From DASYUM01 sp036001225 (GTDB lineage Bacteria; Methylomirabilota; Methylomirabilia; Rokubacteriales; DASRDR01), in contig DASYUM010000250.1 of NCBI GenBank assembly GCA_036001225.1, positions 1 through 35,810 of the forward strand: a DNA stretch of 35,810 bases. The letters run 5' to 3'. Made by a program: the position numbers and the translations under genes. Shown here one piece after another: positions 22,860 to 31,368 of this stretch. The notes under the pieces were generated by a model. That model saw only the letters and a program-made list of their open reading frames with translations, had not been told where the DNA came from and made no database searches. The number at the start of each line of letters is the position of its first letter. The first letter of the stretch is position 1.

Positions 22860-23720
22860 GTGCAGACGTTCATTCAGCTCCTGATCGGGGGGGTCCTCCA
22901 GGGGGGAATCTACGCCCTGGGGGCCTTCGGCCTCTCCATCATCTTCGGGGTCCTCCGCGTGCTCAACGTCGCCCACGGGGACTACCTCATGCTGGGCGGC
23001 ATGCTCACCTACTGGCTCTACACCGCGTGGGGGCTGCCGCCCTGGGCCTCGCTGGTGGTCGTCTTCCCCGTCTTCTTTCTGGGCGGGCTCGTGGTCGAGC
23101 GCGGCCTCATCCGCCCGATCACCGGGAAGGGCCACCACGAGTTCCTGGTCGCCTCCATCCTGGTCACCCTCGGCATCTCCCTGGCCATCGAGGACGTGAC
23201 CGCCTTCGGGCTCACCCAGCCGGTGAAGGGCATCGACTACTTCCTCCCGCCGATCCGGATGGGCGCGATCGTCGTGTCGTCGCTCCGGCTGATCCTGCTC
23301 GCCCTCATCGTGGCCCTCACCGCGGCGATCCACCTCTTCCTCCAGCGAAGCTTCACCGGGAAGGCCCTTCGCGCGGTGATGGAGGACCGCGAGGGCGCGA
23401 TGCTGGCCGGGATCGACATCGGGACGGCATCGGCGGTGGCCTTCGGGCTGGGAACGGCCCTCACCGCCACCGCCGGCGTCTTCTTCGTCACGCTCATCCC
23501 GGTCGATCCGCACATCGGCATCCCGCTCACGCTCAGGTACCTGGCCATCATCGTGCTGGGCGGGGTCGGCCACCTCCCCGGCGCCCTGGCCGGCAGCGTC
23601 GTGCTCGGGCTCTCGGAGTCGCTCGTCGCCTTTTACGTGGGCGCCGAGTGGTCTCTGACCGTGGCCTTCGTCATCCTGATCGCGATCCTGCTCGCGCGGC
23701 CCCGCGGCCTCCTCGGTTGA
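22860..23720 (+). CDS. livH: Branched-chain amino acid/amide ABC permease LivH
   Basis: A 286-residue inner-membrane permease of the LivH type with about eight hydrophobic helices. Family features are the N-terminal LLIGGVLQGGIYALGAFGLSIIFGVLRVLNVAHGDYLMLGG, VASILVTLGISLAIED and the coupling-loop region KALRAVMEDREGAMLAGIDI. The C-terminal LGGVGHLPGALAGS and LARPRGLLG are also typical. GTG 22860 is the start; ribosome site weak. Its stop overlaps livM by one base (TGATG). With LivM it would form the channel fed by the binding protein at 16912. Confidence 0.92.
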   Translation: MQTFIQLLIGGVLQGGIYALGAFGLSIIFGVLRVLNVAHGDYLMLGGMLTYWLYTAWGLPPWASLVVVFPVFFLGGLVVERGLIRPITGKGHHEFLVASILVTLGISLAIEDVTAFGLTQPVKGIDYFLPPIRMGAIVVSSLRLILLALIVALTAAIHLFLQRSFTGKALRAVMEDREGAMLAGIDIGTASAVAFGLGTALTATAGVFFVTLIPVDPHIGIPLTLRYLAIIVLGGVGHLPGALAGSVVLGLSESLVAFYVGAEWSLTVAFVILIAILLARPRGLLG

Positions 23721-24652
23721 TGGCAGTCGTCCTCGTCGGGGTCGGCCTCGTCGCCTTCGCCGGCTTCGCGGCCCTCCCTGCGCTGACGACGTCTACGTAC
23801 CTGATCGCCTTCTTCCTCTCGGTGTTCATCGCCGCCATCCTCGCCCAGAGCTACGACTGGGTGGGCGGTCACCTCGGCTACCTGAATCTGGGGCACGCCT
23901 CCTTCTTCGGCATCGGCGCCTACACCTTCGGCATCCTGCTCAAGGGCGGGCAGCCGCTCCTGGTGGCCTTCGGGGCGGGGGCGGTCCTGGCGGTCGCCTT
24001 CGCGCTCCTGATCAGCTATCCGTTCTTTCGCCTCCGCGGCGCGTACTTCGCGCTCGCCACCTTCGGGTTGGTCACGCTGCTCGAGCTGCTGGCCTCGAAC
24101 CTGTCGGAACTCACCGGCGGCTCCGGGGGTCTCACCATCCCCACCGGCTACCGTCTCTACCGCGCCTACTACGCGGCGCTCGGCCTGCTGGCGCTCGTCG
24201 TCGGCGCCACTGCCGGGCTCGCGCGCTCGCGGCTCGGTCTGGCCCTCGTCTCCATCCGGGAAGACGAGGAGGTGGCGGGGGCCTTCGGCGTCAACGCCTA
24301 CGGCGTCAAGTGCCTGGCCCTGGTGGCGAGCGCGGCGGTGGCGGGGCTGGCCGGGGGACTCTACTGCTGGTACCTGACCTACATCATCCCCAGCACCGTG
24401 TTCGGACTCGACGTCGCTATCGGCCCCATCGTCATGGCCATGCTGGGCGGTTCGGGGACTATCGCCGGCCCTCTACTCGGTGCCCTGGTGCTGGACGTGA
24501 TCCGTGAAGTTCTCCGATTCAAGACGCAGTATCTCGCCCTGACCATCTACGGCGTCATCCTGGTCCTGGTCGGGCTCTTCCTGCCCGGCGGTCTGGCCAA
24601 CCCGCGGCGCTGGCGCCGGCTGACCCGCTTGGCTGGCCGACGTCTGGCCTGA
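23720..24652 (+). CDS. livM: Branched-chain amino acid/amide ABC permease LivM
   Basis: A 310-residue permease, the partner of LivH. Conserved motifs include SYDWVGGHLGYLNLGHASFFGIGAYTFGIL, FFRLRGAYFALATFGLVTLLELL, TGGSGGLTIPTGY and the coupling segment VSIREDEEVAGAFGVNAYGVK. MLGGSGTIAGPLLGALVLDVIRE comes near the end. About eight to nine membrane helices are expected. ATG 23720 shares a base with the livH stop; the frame is open upstream only as a livH shadow. No ATPase follows on this strand. The only LivG in the window is at 26926-27654 on the opposite strand, and LivF is absent, so the energy subunits may be encoded elsewhere or shared. Confidence 0.92.
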   Translation: MAVVLVGVGLVAFAGFAALPALTTSTYLIAFFLSVFIAAILAQSYDWVGGHLGYLNLGHASFFGIGAYTFGILLKGGQPLLVAFGAGAVLAVAFALLISYPFFRLRGAYFALATFGLVTLLELLASNLSELTGGSGGLTIPTGYRLYRAYYAALGLLALVVGATAGLARSRLGLALVSIREDEEVAGAFGVNAYGVKCLALVASAAVAGLAGGLYCWYLTYIIPSTVFGLDVAIGPIVMAMLGGSGTIAGPLLGALVLDVIREVLRFKTQYLALTIYGVILVLVGLFLPGGLANPRRWRRLTRLAGRRLA

Positions 24653-24836
24653 CACCCGTGGCGGCGCGACGGCGTCGCCGGCCGGACGTCGGGGGCAGCC
24701 GATGATTGGCCGATCCGCGCCCTTCGGGGCCGGCCTCGCCGGTACCCGATTTGCTGCGACCCGGGATGGCCGGGTGACCGTCGGGTGCCGGTCACCGCCG
24801 GGCCGAGGCACAACTCGAGACGAGGAGGATGGGCCC

Positions 24837-25184
24837 ATGACGCGACTGTTCCCGGTGCTGATTGCCCTTCTGCTGGCGACGGTCTTCCTCGCGGGTGAGA
24901 CGCTGGCTCAGCAGCAGCAGCCATCGTCCGCGCCGCCCAGCGGCTCGGCCCAGCCGGCCGCCCCGTCGGATGCGTCGGGCAAGGACGGCAAGACGGTCGA
25001 GGGCAAGGTCAAGAGCTATGACGCGGCGACCAACATGGTAACGCTCGACGACGGGATCCAGTACTCGATCCCGGCTGACCTGCAGTTCGACCGGGACCTC
25101 CTGCTGAAGGAGGGCGCGAGCGTCAAGGCGAGCTACGACGAGAAGGACGGCCAGCGGGTCATCTTGAAGATCGAGGCGAACTAG
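24837..25184 (+). CDS. Secreted DUF1344-like small protein
   Basis: A 115-residue exported protein. Residues 1-24 form a signal peptide ending in ETLAQ, then comes a low-complexity Gln/Pro/Ser/Ala linker (25-50). The C-terminal domain GKVKSYDAATNMVTLDDGIQYSIP to GASVKASYDEKDGQRVILKIEA matches the small DUF1344 beta-barrel-like domain found in periplasmic proteins. ATG 24837 is set by GAGGAGG 8 bases upstream. The 184 bases between livM and this gene show no other gene. A strong intrinsic terminator follows 23 bases after the stop. The function of the family is not known; it may be a periplasmic stress or metal-related protein. Confidence 0.8.
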   Translation: MTRLFPVLIALLLATVFLAGETLAQQQQPSSAPPSGSAQPAAPSDASGKDGKTVEGKVKSYDAATNMVTLDDGIQYSIPADLQFDRDLLLKEGASVKASYDEKDGQRVILKIEAN

Positions 25185-25207
25185 CGCGCCGGTCGATCCG
25201 GCACCCG

Positions 25208-25240
25208 AAAGGCCCGAAGGGATCCCTCGGGCCTTTTTTT
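25208..25240 (+). terminator. Strong rho-independent terminator
   Basis: AAAGGCCCGA (25208-25217) pairs perfectly with TCGGGCCTTT (25227-25236); the loop contains the palindrome GGGATCCC. Seven Ts (25234-25240) complete it. A run of ten Gs follows at once. It ends the DUF1344 gene and, because the stem begins with As, it could also work for the minus-strand protease gene. Confidence 0.9.
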
Positions 25241-25254
25241 GGGGGGGGGGCCGC

Positions 25255-26070
25255 CTACTGCTTCGGCCCGGCGGCCAGCGGCTGGTCGCCGACGAGTCGG
25301 TCCTGCCCGGCTTGCCCCAGGAACCGTCGGATATCGGCCAGCGGGGTCACGTAGGTCTCTCCGGGCACGGGCACGTCGATGTAGCGGAGAGCGGCGTCGC
25401 CCTTGAAGGAGACCCGCGCGGTGCGATAGCCCTCCACCACGCCGACCAGCCGGCCGGTGGTGGCCTCGAACACGCCGCCCCCGCTGGCGCCGTAGCTCAC
25501 CGAGGCGTCTACCATCAGGCGGGCCCCGGCGTCGGCGTCGTCGCCGCCGTCCGGGTTGACCTGGCTCACGATGCCCCCGACCAGCGTCATGCTGCGGCCC
25601 CAGGGAAAGGCGACCACCCAGATGGCGTCCCCGAGGGCAGGCGGCTGGCCCAGGCGGGCGGCGACGCAGCGCTCGGTCTCGATCCGGAGGAGCCCGAGGT
25701 CGAGGTCGTCGCCGTCACGGCGAACGAGCATCGTGGCCCGAGCTCGCACGCCTTTCCCCTGGTGACGGCCGAGGAGGACGTAGATCTCCTGGCCGTCGGT
25801 GAGGCCGGTCAGGGTGTGCCCGCTGGTCAGGACCAGGCACTCGGTCGTCCGACCCAGGGAACGGGCGGCGACGACGACCCCGGAGCCGCTCCGAAATCGG
25901 CGCCCGTCCTGCTCGAGCACGATCTGGACCGTCGGCGGCAGGATGCGCTGCAGGACCTCTTCCCGGGTCGGCGCCCACAATCGGTCCGTCGCGCAGCCGG
26001 CACCGAGCACCAGCAAGAGCGCGCAGGCGAGGAGGCCGCGGCCCCGGGTCCCTCCCATGGCTCGCGCCAT
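25255..26070 (-). CDS. Trypsin-like serine protease, probable lipoprotein
   Basis: A 271-residue protein with an N-terminal signal (RGLLACALLLVLGAGC). Cys26 is in a lipobox-like context (LGAGC), although glycine at -3 is not ideal. The protease domain is of the trypsin-like DegP/PF13365 type without a PDZ domain. The triad is His85 (LTSGHTL), Asp124 (DLDLGLLRI) and Ser196 (YGASGGGVF). The SYGASGGGVF motif with a preceding MVDASV is typical. The start could be ATG 26070 or 26058; the frame is open much further upstream, but that part is a shadow of the glycosylase gene. It probably sits in the envelope and degrades or processes periplasmic proteins. It lies downstream of udg and livG on the same strand. 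Confidence 0.85.
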   Translation of the reverse strand: MARAMGGTRGRGLLACALLLVLGAGCATDRLWAPTREEVLQRILPPTVQIVLEQDGRRFRSGSGVVVAARSLGRTTECLVLTSGHTLTGLTDGQEIYVLLGRHQGKGVRARATMLVRRDGDDLDLGLLRIETERCVAARLGQPPALGDAIWVVAFPWGRSMTLVGGIVSQVNPDGGDDADAGARLMVDASVSYGASGGGVFEATTGRLVGVVEGYRTARVSFKGDAALRYIDVPVPGETYVTPLADIRRFLGQAGQDRLVGDQPLAAGPKQ

Positions 26071-26141
26071 ACGCGCGCATCCTAGCGCAAATCGACGTGA
26101 GACGAAGCGGAATTTACACCGTGGGGAGGACCCGTAGGTCA

Positions 26142-26171
26142 TCGGAGGGGGTGTCGGAACACCCCCTCCGA
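26142..26171. repeat. Dispersed palindromic hairpin, copy 1
   Basis: A perfect 13-base inverted repeat with a 4-base loop: arms at 26142-26154 and 26159-26171, each containing five Gs or Cs in a row, around loop CGGA. The core on the minus strand reads GGTGTTCCGACACC, identical to the core of the element at 32443-32470 read on the plus strand. It lies 31 bases beyond the stop of the uracil-DNA glycosylase gene. No T-run follows. Confidence 0.75.
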
Positions 26172-26201
26172 AGCCTCCGTGACTCCGATAGGCCCGGAGC
26201 T

Positions 26202-26925
26202 TCAGCGGCGGGTCTCCAGCCGACGACGCGCCTCCGCGAAGACTGCCTCGAACATCGGCCAGGTGAGCTTCCCGGTCTGGGTGTTCTGCCGGCTCGGATG
26301 GTAGGTGGCGAGCAGGGTGACGTTCCCCGGCAGCTCGACCACCGCTCCGTGGCCAAACCGCGGCCGCGGGCGCGGCGCTGGCCACCCCAGCGCCAGCCTG
26401 CCCCGCAGATAGGCGTCGAAGCCGATCCGGCCGAGCGCGATGATCACCCGCACGCGTCGGAGCTGGGCCAGCTCGCCATGCAGGTAGCCGGCGCAGTTGG
26501 CCAGCTCGCTCGGCAGCGGGCGGTTGCCGGGGGGCGCGCAGTGGATCGCGGCCGTGATGTAGGCGTCGCGCAGCCGGAACCCGTCGCCGCGCCGGCGGGA
26601 CGTCGGCCGGGTGGCAAAGCCGTGGGCGTGGAGCGCGCGGGCCACCCACTCGCCGCTGCCGCCGGCGGCGTCCCCGGTGAACATGCGCCCGGTGCGGTTG
26701 CCGCCGTGGGCGGCCGGAGCCAGACCGACGAGCAGGAGCCGGGCGCCGACCGTTCCCAGGCTGGGCACCGGCCGCGCCCAGTACCGCTCCCCACGGAAGC
26801 GGCGAGGCGGATCGGCGGCCACCGCCTGACGATGCGCGACCAGCCGGGGGCAGCGGCGACAACGGACGATGCGGGCCTGGAGCGCGGCGAGCGCGCGGGC
26901 GCCCGGGCCGGCGCGCGTGGTGCGC

Positions 26926-26942
<17 letters not shown>
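26202..26942 (-). CDS. Family 5 uracil-DNA glycosylase (UdgB-like)
   Basis: A 246-residue base-excision repair enzyme. Motif 1 reads GLAPAAHGGNRTGRMFTGD (residues 73 onward), where the alanine instead of an acid is the mark of family 5 (UDGb). Motif 2 is YHPSRQNTQTGKL with His215. Four cysteines, Cys28, Cys31, Cys135 and Cys150, are placed to hold a 4Fe-4S cluster. Family 5 enzymes remove uracil and also hypoxanthine or other deaminated bases. The only start in frame near the N-terminus is TTG 26942, which overlaps the end of livG by 17 bases; no good ribosome site is present, so coupling to livG is likely. This repair gene in a transporter run appears accidental. Confidence 0.9.
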
Positions 26943-27654
<712 letters not shown>

Positions 27655-27712
27655 CGGCGCGGTCCTCCGGCGAGCGCGACGGAGTATAACACGCGCCTCG
27701 CTCCACCGCGTC

Positions 27713-27741
27713 TTGACGGGGCCTCCGGCCGCCGCTACCGT
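27713..27741 (+). promoter_or_regulatory. Candidate leaderless promoter for isoaspartyl peptidase
   Basis: TTGACG (27713-27718) and TACCGT (27736-27741) are 17 bases apart, and the -10 ends 6 bases before ATG 27748. Transcription would begin at the start codon. No ribosome site is seen before the ATG, which fits. Confidence 0.45.
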
Positions 27742-27747
27742 GGCGCC

Positions 27748-28629
27748 ATGCTGCCCGCGTTGATCGCGCACGGGGGCGCCGGCGCCGATCCGGGCGACCA
27801 CACGGTCTACCGCGATGCCCTCCGGGCGGCGCTCGTCGCCGGCTGGGCGCGGCTGGTGGCCGGCGACTCGGCCCTCGACGGGGTGGAGGCCTGCGTGACG
27901 GCGATGGAGGCGCACCCCCGGTTCAATGCCGGCTACGGCGCCGTCCTGACCGAGGCCGGCACCGTCGAGTGCGACGCCTCCATCATGGAGGGCGAGCGCC
28001 TGGCCGCCGGCGCCGTCGGCGCCGTCGCCGGCGTCCCGACTCCGATCACGCTGGCCCGCCGCATCCTGGAGGACAGCCGCCACATCCTCCTGGTCGGCGA
28101 GGGGGCCCGGGCCTTCGCCCGCGAGCGGGGCGTCGCGCTCTGCGACCCGGCCGCCCTGGTGACCGACCGCCAGCGGGCGCGCCTGGCCGAGCGCCAGGCC
28201 GGACGGGCCGGCATCGCGTCGTCGGACGGCACCGTCGGCGCGGTGGCGATCGACCGCCGGGGGCTCATCGTGGCCGGCGCCTCGACCGGCGGTATGATCG
28301 GCAAGCGAGTCGGCCGCGTCGGGGACTCGGCCCTGATCGGCTGCGGCACCTACGCCGACAACCGACTGGGGGGCGTCTCCACGACCGGCCACGGCGAGGC
28401 ATTCATTCGCACCGTGCTCGCCAAGACCGCCGTGGACATCCTGAACGACCTGGACGACCCCCAGCTGGCCGCCGAGATCGCGCTCGACATCTTGCGGGAC
28501 GACGGCGGCGGCGACGGCGGGCTCATCCTCATGGACTGGCGCGGACGGCTCGGCTTCGCCGCCGGCACGCCGTTCATGCCGGTCGGCTGGTGCCTGCCGA
28601 CGGCCCCGGAGCCAGTCCTGGGGTTCTGA
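27748..28629 (+). CDS. Isoaspartyl peptidase/L-asparaginase (Ntn-hydrolase)
   Basis: A 293-residue precursor of the plant-type asparaginase family. It cuts itself before Thr162 (SSDG/TVGAVAIDR), which becomes the catalytic nucleophile. Other features are the N-terminal IAHGGAGA, NAGYGAVLTEAGTVECDASIMEG, the glycine-rich GASTGGMIGKRVGRVGDSALIGCGTYAD and the TGHGEAFIR motif. It would hydrolyse beta-aspartyl dipeptides and asparagine. It begins at ATG 27748 behind a candidate leaderless promoter. Its 3' end overlaps the convergent dehydrogenase gene by 56 bases. It is divergent from livG. Confidence 0.92.
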   Translation: MLPALIAHGGAGADPGDHTVYRDALRAALVAGWARLVAGDSALDGVEACVTAMEAHPRFNAGYGAVLTEAGTVECDASIMEGERLAAGAVGAVAGVPTPITLARRILEDSRHILLVGEGARAFARERGVALCDPAALVTDRQRARLAERQAGRAGIASSDGTVGAVAIDRRGLIVAGASTGGMIGKRVGRVGDSALIGCGTYADNRLGGVSTTGHGEAFIRTVLAKTAVDILNDLDDPQLAAEIALDILRDDGGGDGGLILMDWRGRLGFAAGTPFMPVGWCLPTAPEPVLGF

Positions 28630-29635
28630 CCGACCCGCCGTACGCGACCTCGGCCACCCGGACCGGGCGGTGCGCCTTGAGCGAGCGAGTCGCGGCCTCG
28701 GCCACCTCGAGCGCGGCCAGTCCGTCGCGCCCCGTGCAGGGGCTGGGGATCTCGCCCCGCGCGACTCGAACGAACTCGCCGAGCTCCGCCCGGTAGGCGC
28801 CCTCGAACCGGACGAGGAAGTTCTGCCACGGCGGCCCCGCCGGCGGCGGGACGCCGGGCTCCAGCGAGCGGAGCGGCGTATGCGGCCCCAGCCCCACCGT
28901 CACGCTGTCGCGAGAGCCGAAGATCTCGGTCCGGATGTCGTAGCCGAGCGGATCGTGGCGCGCCACGGTGAGGACGGCCAGCACTCCATCGCTCATCCGG
29001 AGGGTGGCGACGGCGGTGTCCACGTCGCCGTACTTGTCGAAGACCGGGAAGCCGCGGACGCCACCGTCGGCATAGACCTCTTCCACCTCGGCCCCGGTCA
29101 GCCAGCGGATCACGTCGAAGTCATGGATCGAGAAGTCGCGAAAGAGGCCGCCCGAAACCGGGATGTAGGCCTCGTGGGGCGGCGCCGGGTCATGGCCGGC
29201 CAGGCGGATCGCGTAGAGCGTGCCGAGGGCGCCGGTGGCGATCAGCCGCCGGGCCTCGCGGTAGGCGGGGTCGAAGCGCCGCTGGAAGCCGATCTGGAGT
29301 GGGATGCCGGCGGCCTCGGCGTGCTCGACGACCCGGCGGGTCTCGGCGAGGTCGAGGGCGATCGGCTTCTCGCAGAAGACCGGTAGTCGTCGGTCGGCCC
29401 CGGCCTGGATGAGCGACGCATGGGCGTCGGTCGCCGCCGCGATGACCAGCGCGTCGGCGCCGTCGAGGGCCGCCTCCAGCGTCGCGGCCGCGCGGCCGCC
29501 CACGGCCCGGGCGACCTCCGCCGCGCGATCCGGTTCCACGTCAGCGACGCGCAGCTCGCTCAGCCCGGGCGTCTCGATGAGCAGGCGGGCGTGAAGGCGC
29601 CCGATTCGGCCGGCACCCACCAGCGCAACCTTCAT
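28574..29635 (-). CDS. Gfo/Idh/MocA oxidoreductase (inositol 2-dehydrogenase-like)
   Basis: A 353-residue NAD(P)-dependent sugar or polyol dehydrogenase. The Rossmann motif is VGAGRIGRLHA (6-16). CEKPIALD holds catalytic Lys90, GFQRRFDPAY follows, and GGLFRDFSIHDFDVIRWLTG supplies Asp167 and His171, the set used by IolG and relatives. It probably interconverts a cyclic polyol or sugar and its keto form. The start is ATG 29635; no clear ribosome site. A -10-like TACAAT at 29790-29785 (minus strand) has no good -35. The last 18 codons, rich in Gly, Pro and Ser, run into the 3' end of the peptidase gene on the other strand and are probably a non-conserved tail. The 210 bases upstream hold no gene before the VapB antitoxin. 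Confidence 0.9.
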   Translation of the reverse strand: MKVALVGAGRIGRLHARLLIETPGLSELRVADVEPDRAAEVARAVGGRAAATLEAALDGADALVIAAATDAHASLIQAGADRRLPVFCEKPIALDLAETRRVVEHAEAAGIPLQIGFQRRFDPAYREARRLIATGALGTLYAIRLAGHDPAPPHEAYIPVSGGLFRDFSIHDFDVIRWLTGAEVEEVYADGGVRGFPVFDKYGDVDTAVATLRMSDGVLAVLTVARHDPLGYDIRTEIFGSRDSVTVGLGPHTPLRSLEPGVPPPAGPPWQNFLVRFEGAYRAELGEFVRVARGEIPSPCTGRDGLAALEVAEAATRSLKAHRPVRVAEVAYGGSVRTPGLAPGPSAGTSRPA

Positions 29636-29815
29636 CGGGACGTTCGGGGGAGCGCGGGCGGCTGGGCGGCGGCCGGCATTCCGGCTCGTGGGATCAGCCC
29701 AACGGCGACGACGAGCAGAGCCCAGGTGCGCATCGATGAGGTTCCTCTCCTCGGCCGGGTGAGACGCAGAGCGAAGCCAGGCGCATTGTAACAGCAGGCG
29801 CAGCGTGGGCCGGTC

Positions 29816-29853
29816 TTGACAAGTCTGCATATAAGAGGCAGATTGATGCATAT
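29816..29853 (+). promoter_or_regulatory. Control region of the third toxin-antitoxin pair
   Basis: A perfect -35 hexamer TTGACA lies at 29816-29821. The best -10 at 17 bases is CAGATT (29839-29844), with TATAAG (29830-29835) as an alternative at poor spacing. TCTGC (29824-29828) and GCAGA (29838-29842) form an inverted repeat, and TGCATAT occurs twice (29826-29832 and 29847-29853), exactly 21 bases apart. Confidence 0.45.
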
Positions 29854-30064
29854 GAGAACGACGCTCGACCTCGATCCGACGCTCCTTGAGCGGGCGCAGC
29901 GGCTGAGCGGGTTGAAGCAAAAGACGGCCGTGCTCCACGCGGGGTTGGAGGCGTTGATAGCCCGAGAGAGCGCTCGGCGTCTGGCCGCCCTCGGGGGCAG
30001 CGAAAGGGCACTACGGCCGATTCCCCGGCGGCGGTCGCGTGGCGTTCGGGCCAGTGCTCGTTGA
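29846..30064 (+). CDS. vapB: VapB-type antitoxin
   Basis: A 72-residue antitoxin with the short N-terminal pattern RTTLDLDPTLLERAQRLSG and the KQKTAVLHAGLEALIARESARRLAALGG segment. This is typical of the VapB family related to DUF2191 ribbon-helix-helix proteins. The C-terminal residues (RPIPRRRSRGVRASAR) are basic and would contact the toxin or RNA. ATG 29846 has AGAGG 7 bases upstream; ATG 29852 is a second option. It overlaps the PIN gene by 26 bases. It lies between two metabolic genes and is divergent from the Gfo dehydrogenase. Confidence 0.88.
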   Translation: MHMRTTLDLDPTLLERAQRLSGLKQKTAVLHAGLEALIARESARRLAALGGSERALRPIPRRRSRGVRASAR

Positions 30065-30416
30065 CACGTCCGTCTGGGTCGAGCACTTCCGGCGCGGCAA
30101 CCGCGCGCTGGCGGAGCGCCTGGGCGAGGGAGAGGTGTCGAGCCACCCCTTCATCATCGGGGAACTGGCCTGCGGAAGCCTCGGACGCCGCCGCGAGATC
30201 CTGTCCCTGCTCGGTGCCCTGCCCCACGCGCCACTCGTCGAGCACGATGAGGTACTCGCCTTCGTCGAATCCCACGGGCTCGGCGGCCGGGGCATCGGCT
30301 GGATCGATGCGCACCTGCTCGCCTCCGCCACGCTGGCTCGGCTTCCGCTCTGGACCTTCGACCACCGCCTGGCCGCGGTCGCCCGACAGCTGCCGATTGC
30401 CGTGATGGGAGCTTGA
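30039..30416 (+). CDS. vapC: VapC-type PIN-domain toxin
   Basis: A 125-residue PIN ribonuclease. The acidic site is Asp9 (LVDTSVWVEHF), Glu42 (IIGELACGSL), Asp90 (GWIDAHLLASA) and Asp108 (TFDHRL). The VDTSVW and GWIDAHLLASA motifs are classic VapC. GTG 30039 gives a 26-base overlap with vapB; GTG 30054 is possible but would leave only three residues before Asp. The pair is a complete VapBC module. The 103 bases after it show no gene. Confidence 0.92.
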   Translation: MAFGPVLVDTSVWVEHFRRGNRALAERLGEGEVSSHPFIIGELACGSLGRRREILSLLGALPHAPLVEHDEVLAFVESHGLGGRGIGWIDAHLLASATLARLPLWTFDHRLAAVARQLPIAVMGA

Positions 30417-30519
30417 TTCCCGTGGCGGGGGGACAGCGCCCAGGCCGCGGTCAGGACTCCGGTTCGGATCCTGTGACGCAGCTCGTCAGCACTGGCGGAC
30501 CGGCTCAGCGCATCCACCG

Positions 30520-31368
30520 TTACTGGCGCAGGTGGGGGTCGAGCAGATCGCGCAGCCCGTCGCCGAGGAGGTTGGCGCCGAGGACGACGAGCGAGATGGC
30601 CGCGCCCGGCACGGTGGCCAGCCACCAGGCGTTGGACAGGTAGTCCCGCCCCTCGGCCAGCATCACGCCCCACGACGGCTGGGGCGGCTGGACGCCCATG
30701 CCGAGGAAGGACAGCCCCGACTCGAGGAGGACCATGGTGGCGAACTGGCTCGACCCGATGACGAGAATGGAAGCGAGCGTGTTGGGGAGGATGTGGCGGG
30801 CGATCAGGCGGAGATCGCTGGCGCCGAGGCCGCGGGCGGCGTCCACGTACTCCAGTTGGCGGATGGTCAGGACGTTGGCCCGCACGGTGCGCGCGTAGAG
30901 GACCCAGCCGCTGAGGGCGAGGACCGAGACCAGCGCGAGCGGGCTCGTCCCCACCACCGCCACGATGGCGATGGCCAGCATGATCACCGGGAAGGCGAGC
31001 TGGACGTCGGCCAGGCGCATGACGAGGTCGTCCAGCCGGCCCCCGAGGCTGCCGGCCAGGAGGCCGACCGCGACCCCCACCGCGGCGGCGAGGAGGACCG
31101 CGCTCGTCGCCAGCAGGAGCGAGATGCGACCACCATAGAGGAGGCGGGCGAAGATGTCCCGGCCGAGGTTGTCGGCGCCGAGGGGATAGGCGCGGGTCCC
31201 GCCCAATGCCCACGGCGGCGTGAGCCGCTTGCTGAAGGTCGGCCGGATGGGGTCGGCCGACGTGAGCAGCGGCGCCCCCACGCTGGCCACGACGACGAGC
31301 AGGAGGAGGGCGGCCCCGACCACTGTCATCGGGCTCCGCCGGCCGACGCGACTGAGACCGGTGCTCAT
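30520..31368 (-). CDS. dppC: Peptide ABC transporter permease DppC
   Basis: A 282-residue permease with an N-terminal helix (TVVGAALLLLVVVASVGAPLL) and the periplasmic YPLGADNLGRDIFARLLYGGRISLL motif characteristic of DppC/OppC. Four to five further helices follow. The cytoplasmic coupling loop is EYVDAARGLGASDLRLIARHILPN. The C-terminal NLLGDGLRDLLDPHLRQ is the usual end. ATG 31368 overlaps the dppB stop by 4 bases (ATGA). It forms the channel with DppB for peptides or other oligomers such as nickel chelates or opines. The stop at 30520 faces the VapC gene; no terminator is evident. Confidence 0.94.
   Translation of the reverse strand: MSTGLSRVGRRSPMTVVGAALLLLVVVASVGAPLLTSADPIRPTFSKRLTPPWALGGTRAYPLGADNLGRDIFARLLYGGRISLLLATSAVLLAAAVGVAVGLLAGSLGGRLDDLVMRLADVQLAFPVIMLAIAIVAVVGTSPLALVSVLALSGWVLYARTVRANVLTIRQLEYVDAARGLGASDLRLIARHILPNTLASILVIGSSQFATMVLLESGLSFLGMGVQPPQPSWGVMLAEGRDYLSNAWWLATVPGAAISLVVLGANLLGDGLRDLLDPHLRQ

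Noticed and set aside
26071..26862. Long N-terminal extension of the serine protease
   Set aside because: It is the shadow of the uracil-DNA glycosylase gene; the lipoprotein signal at 26070 marks the real start.
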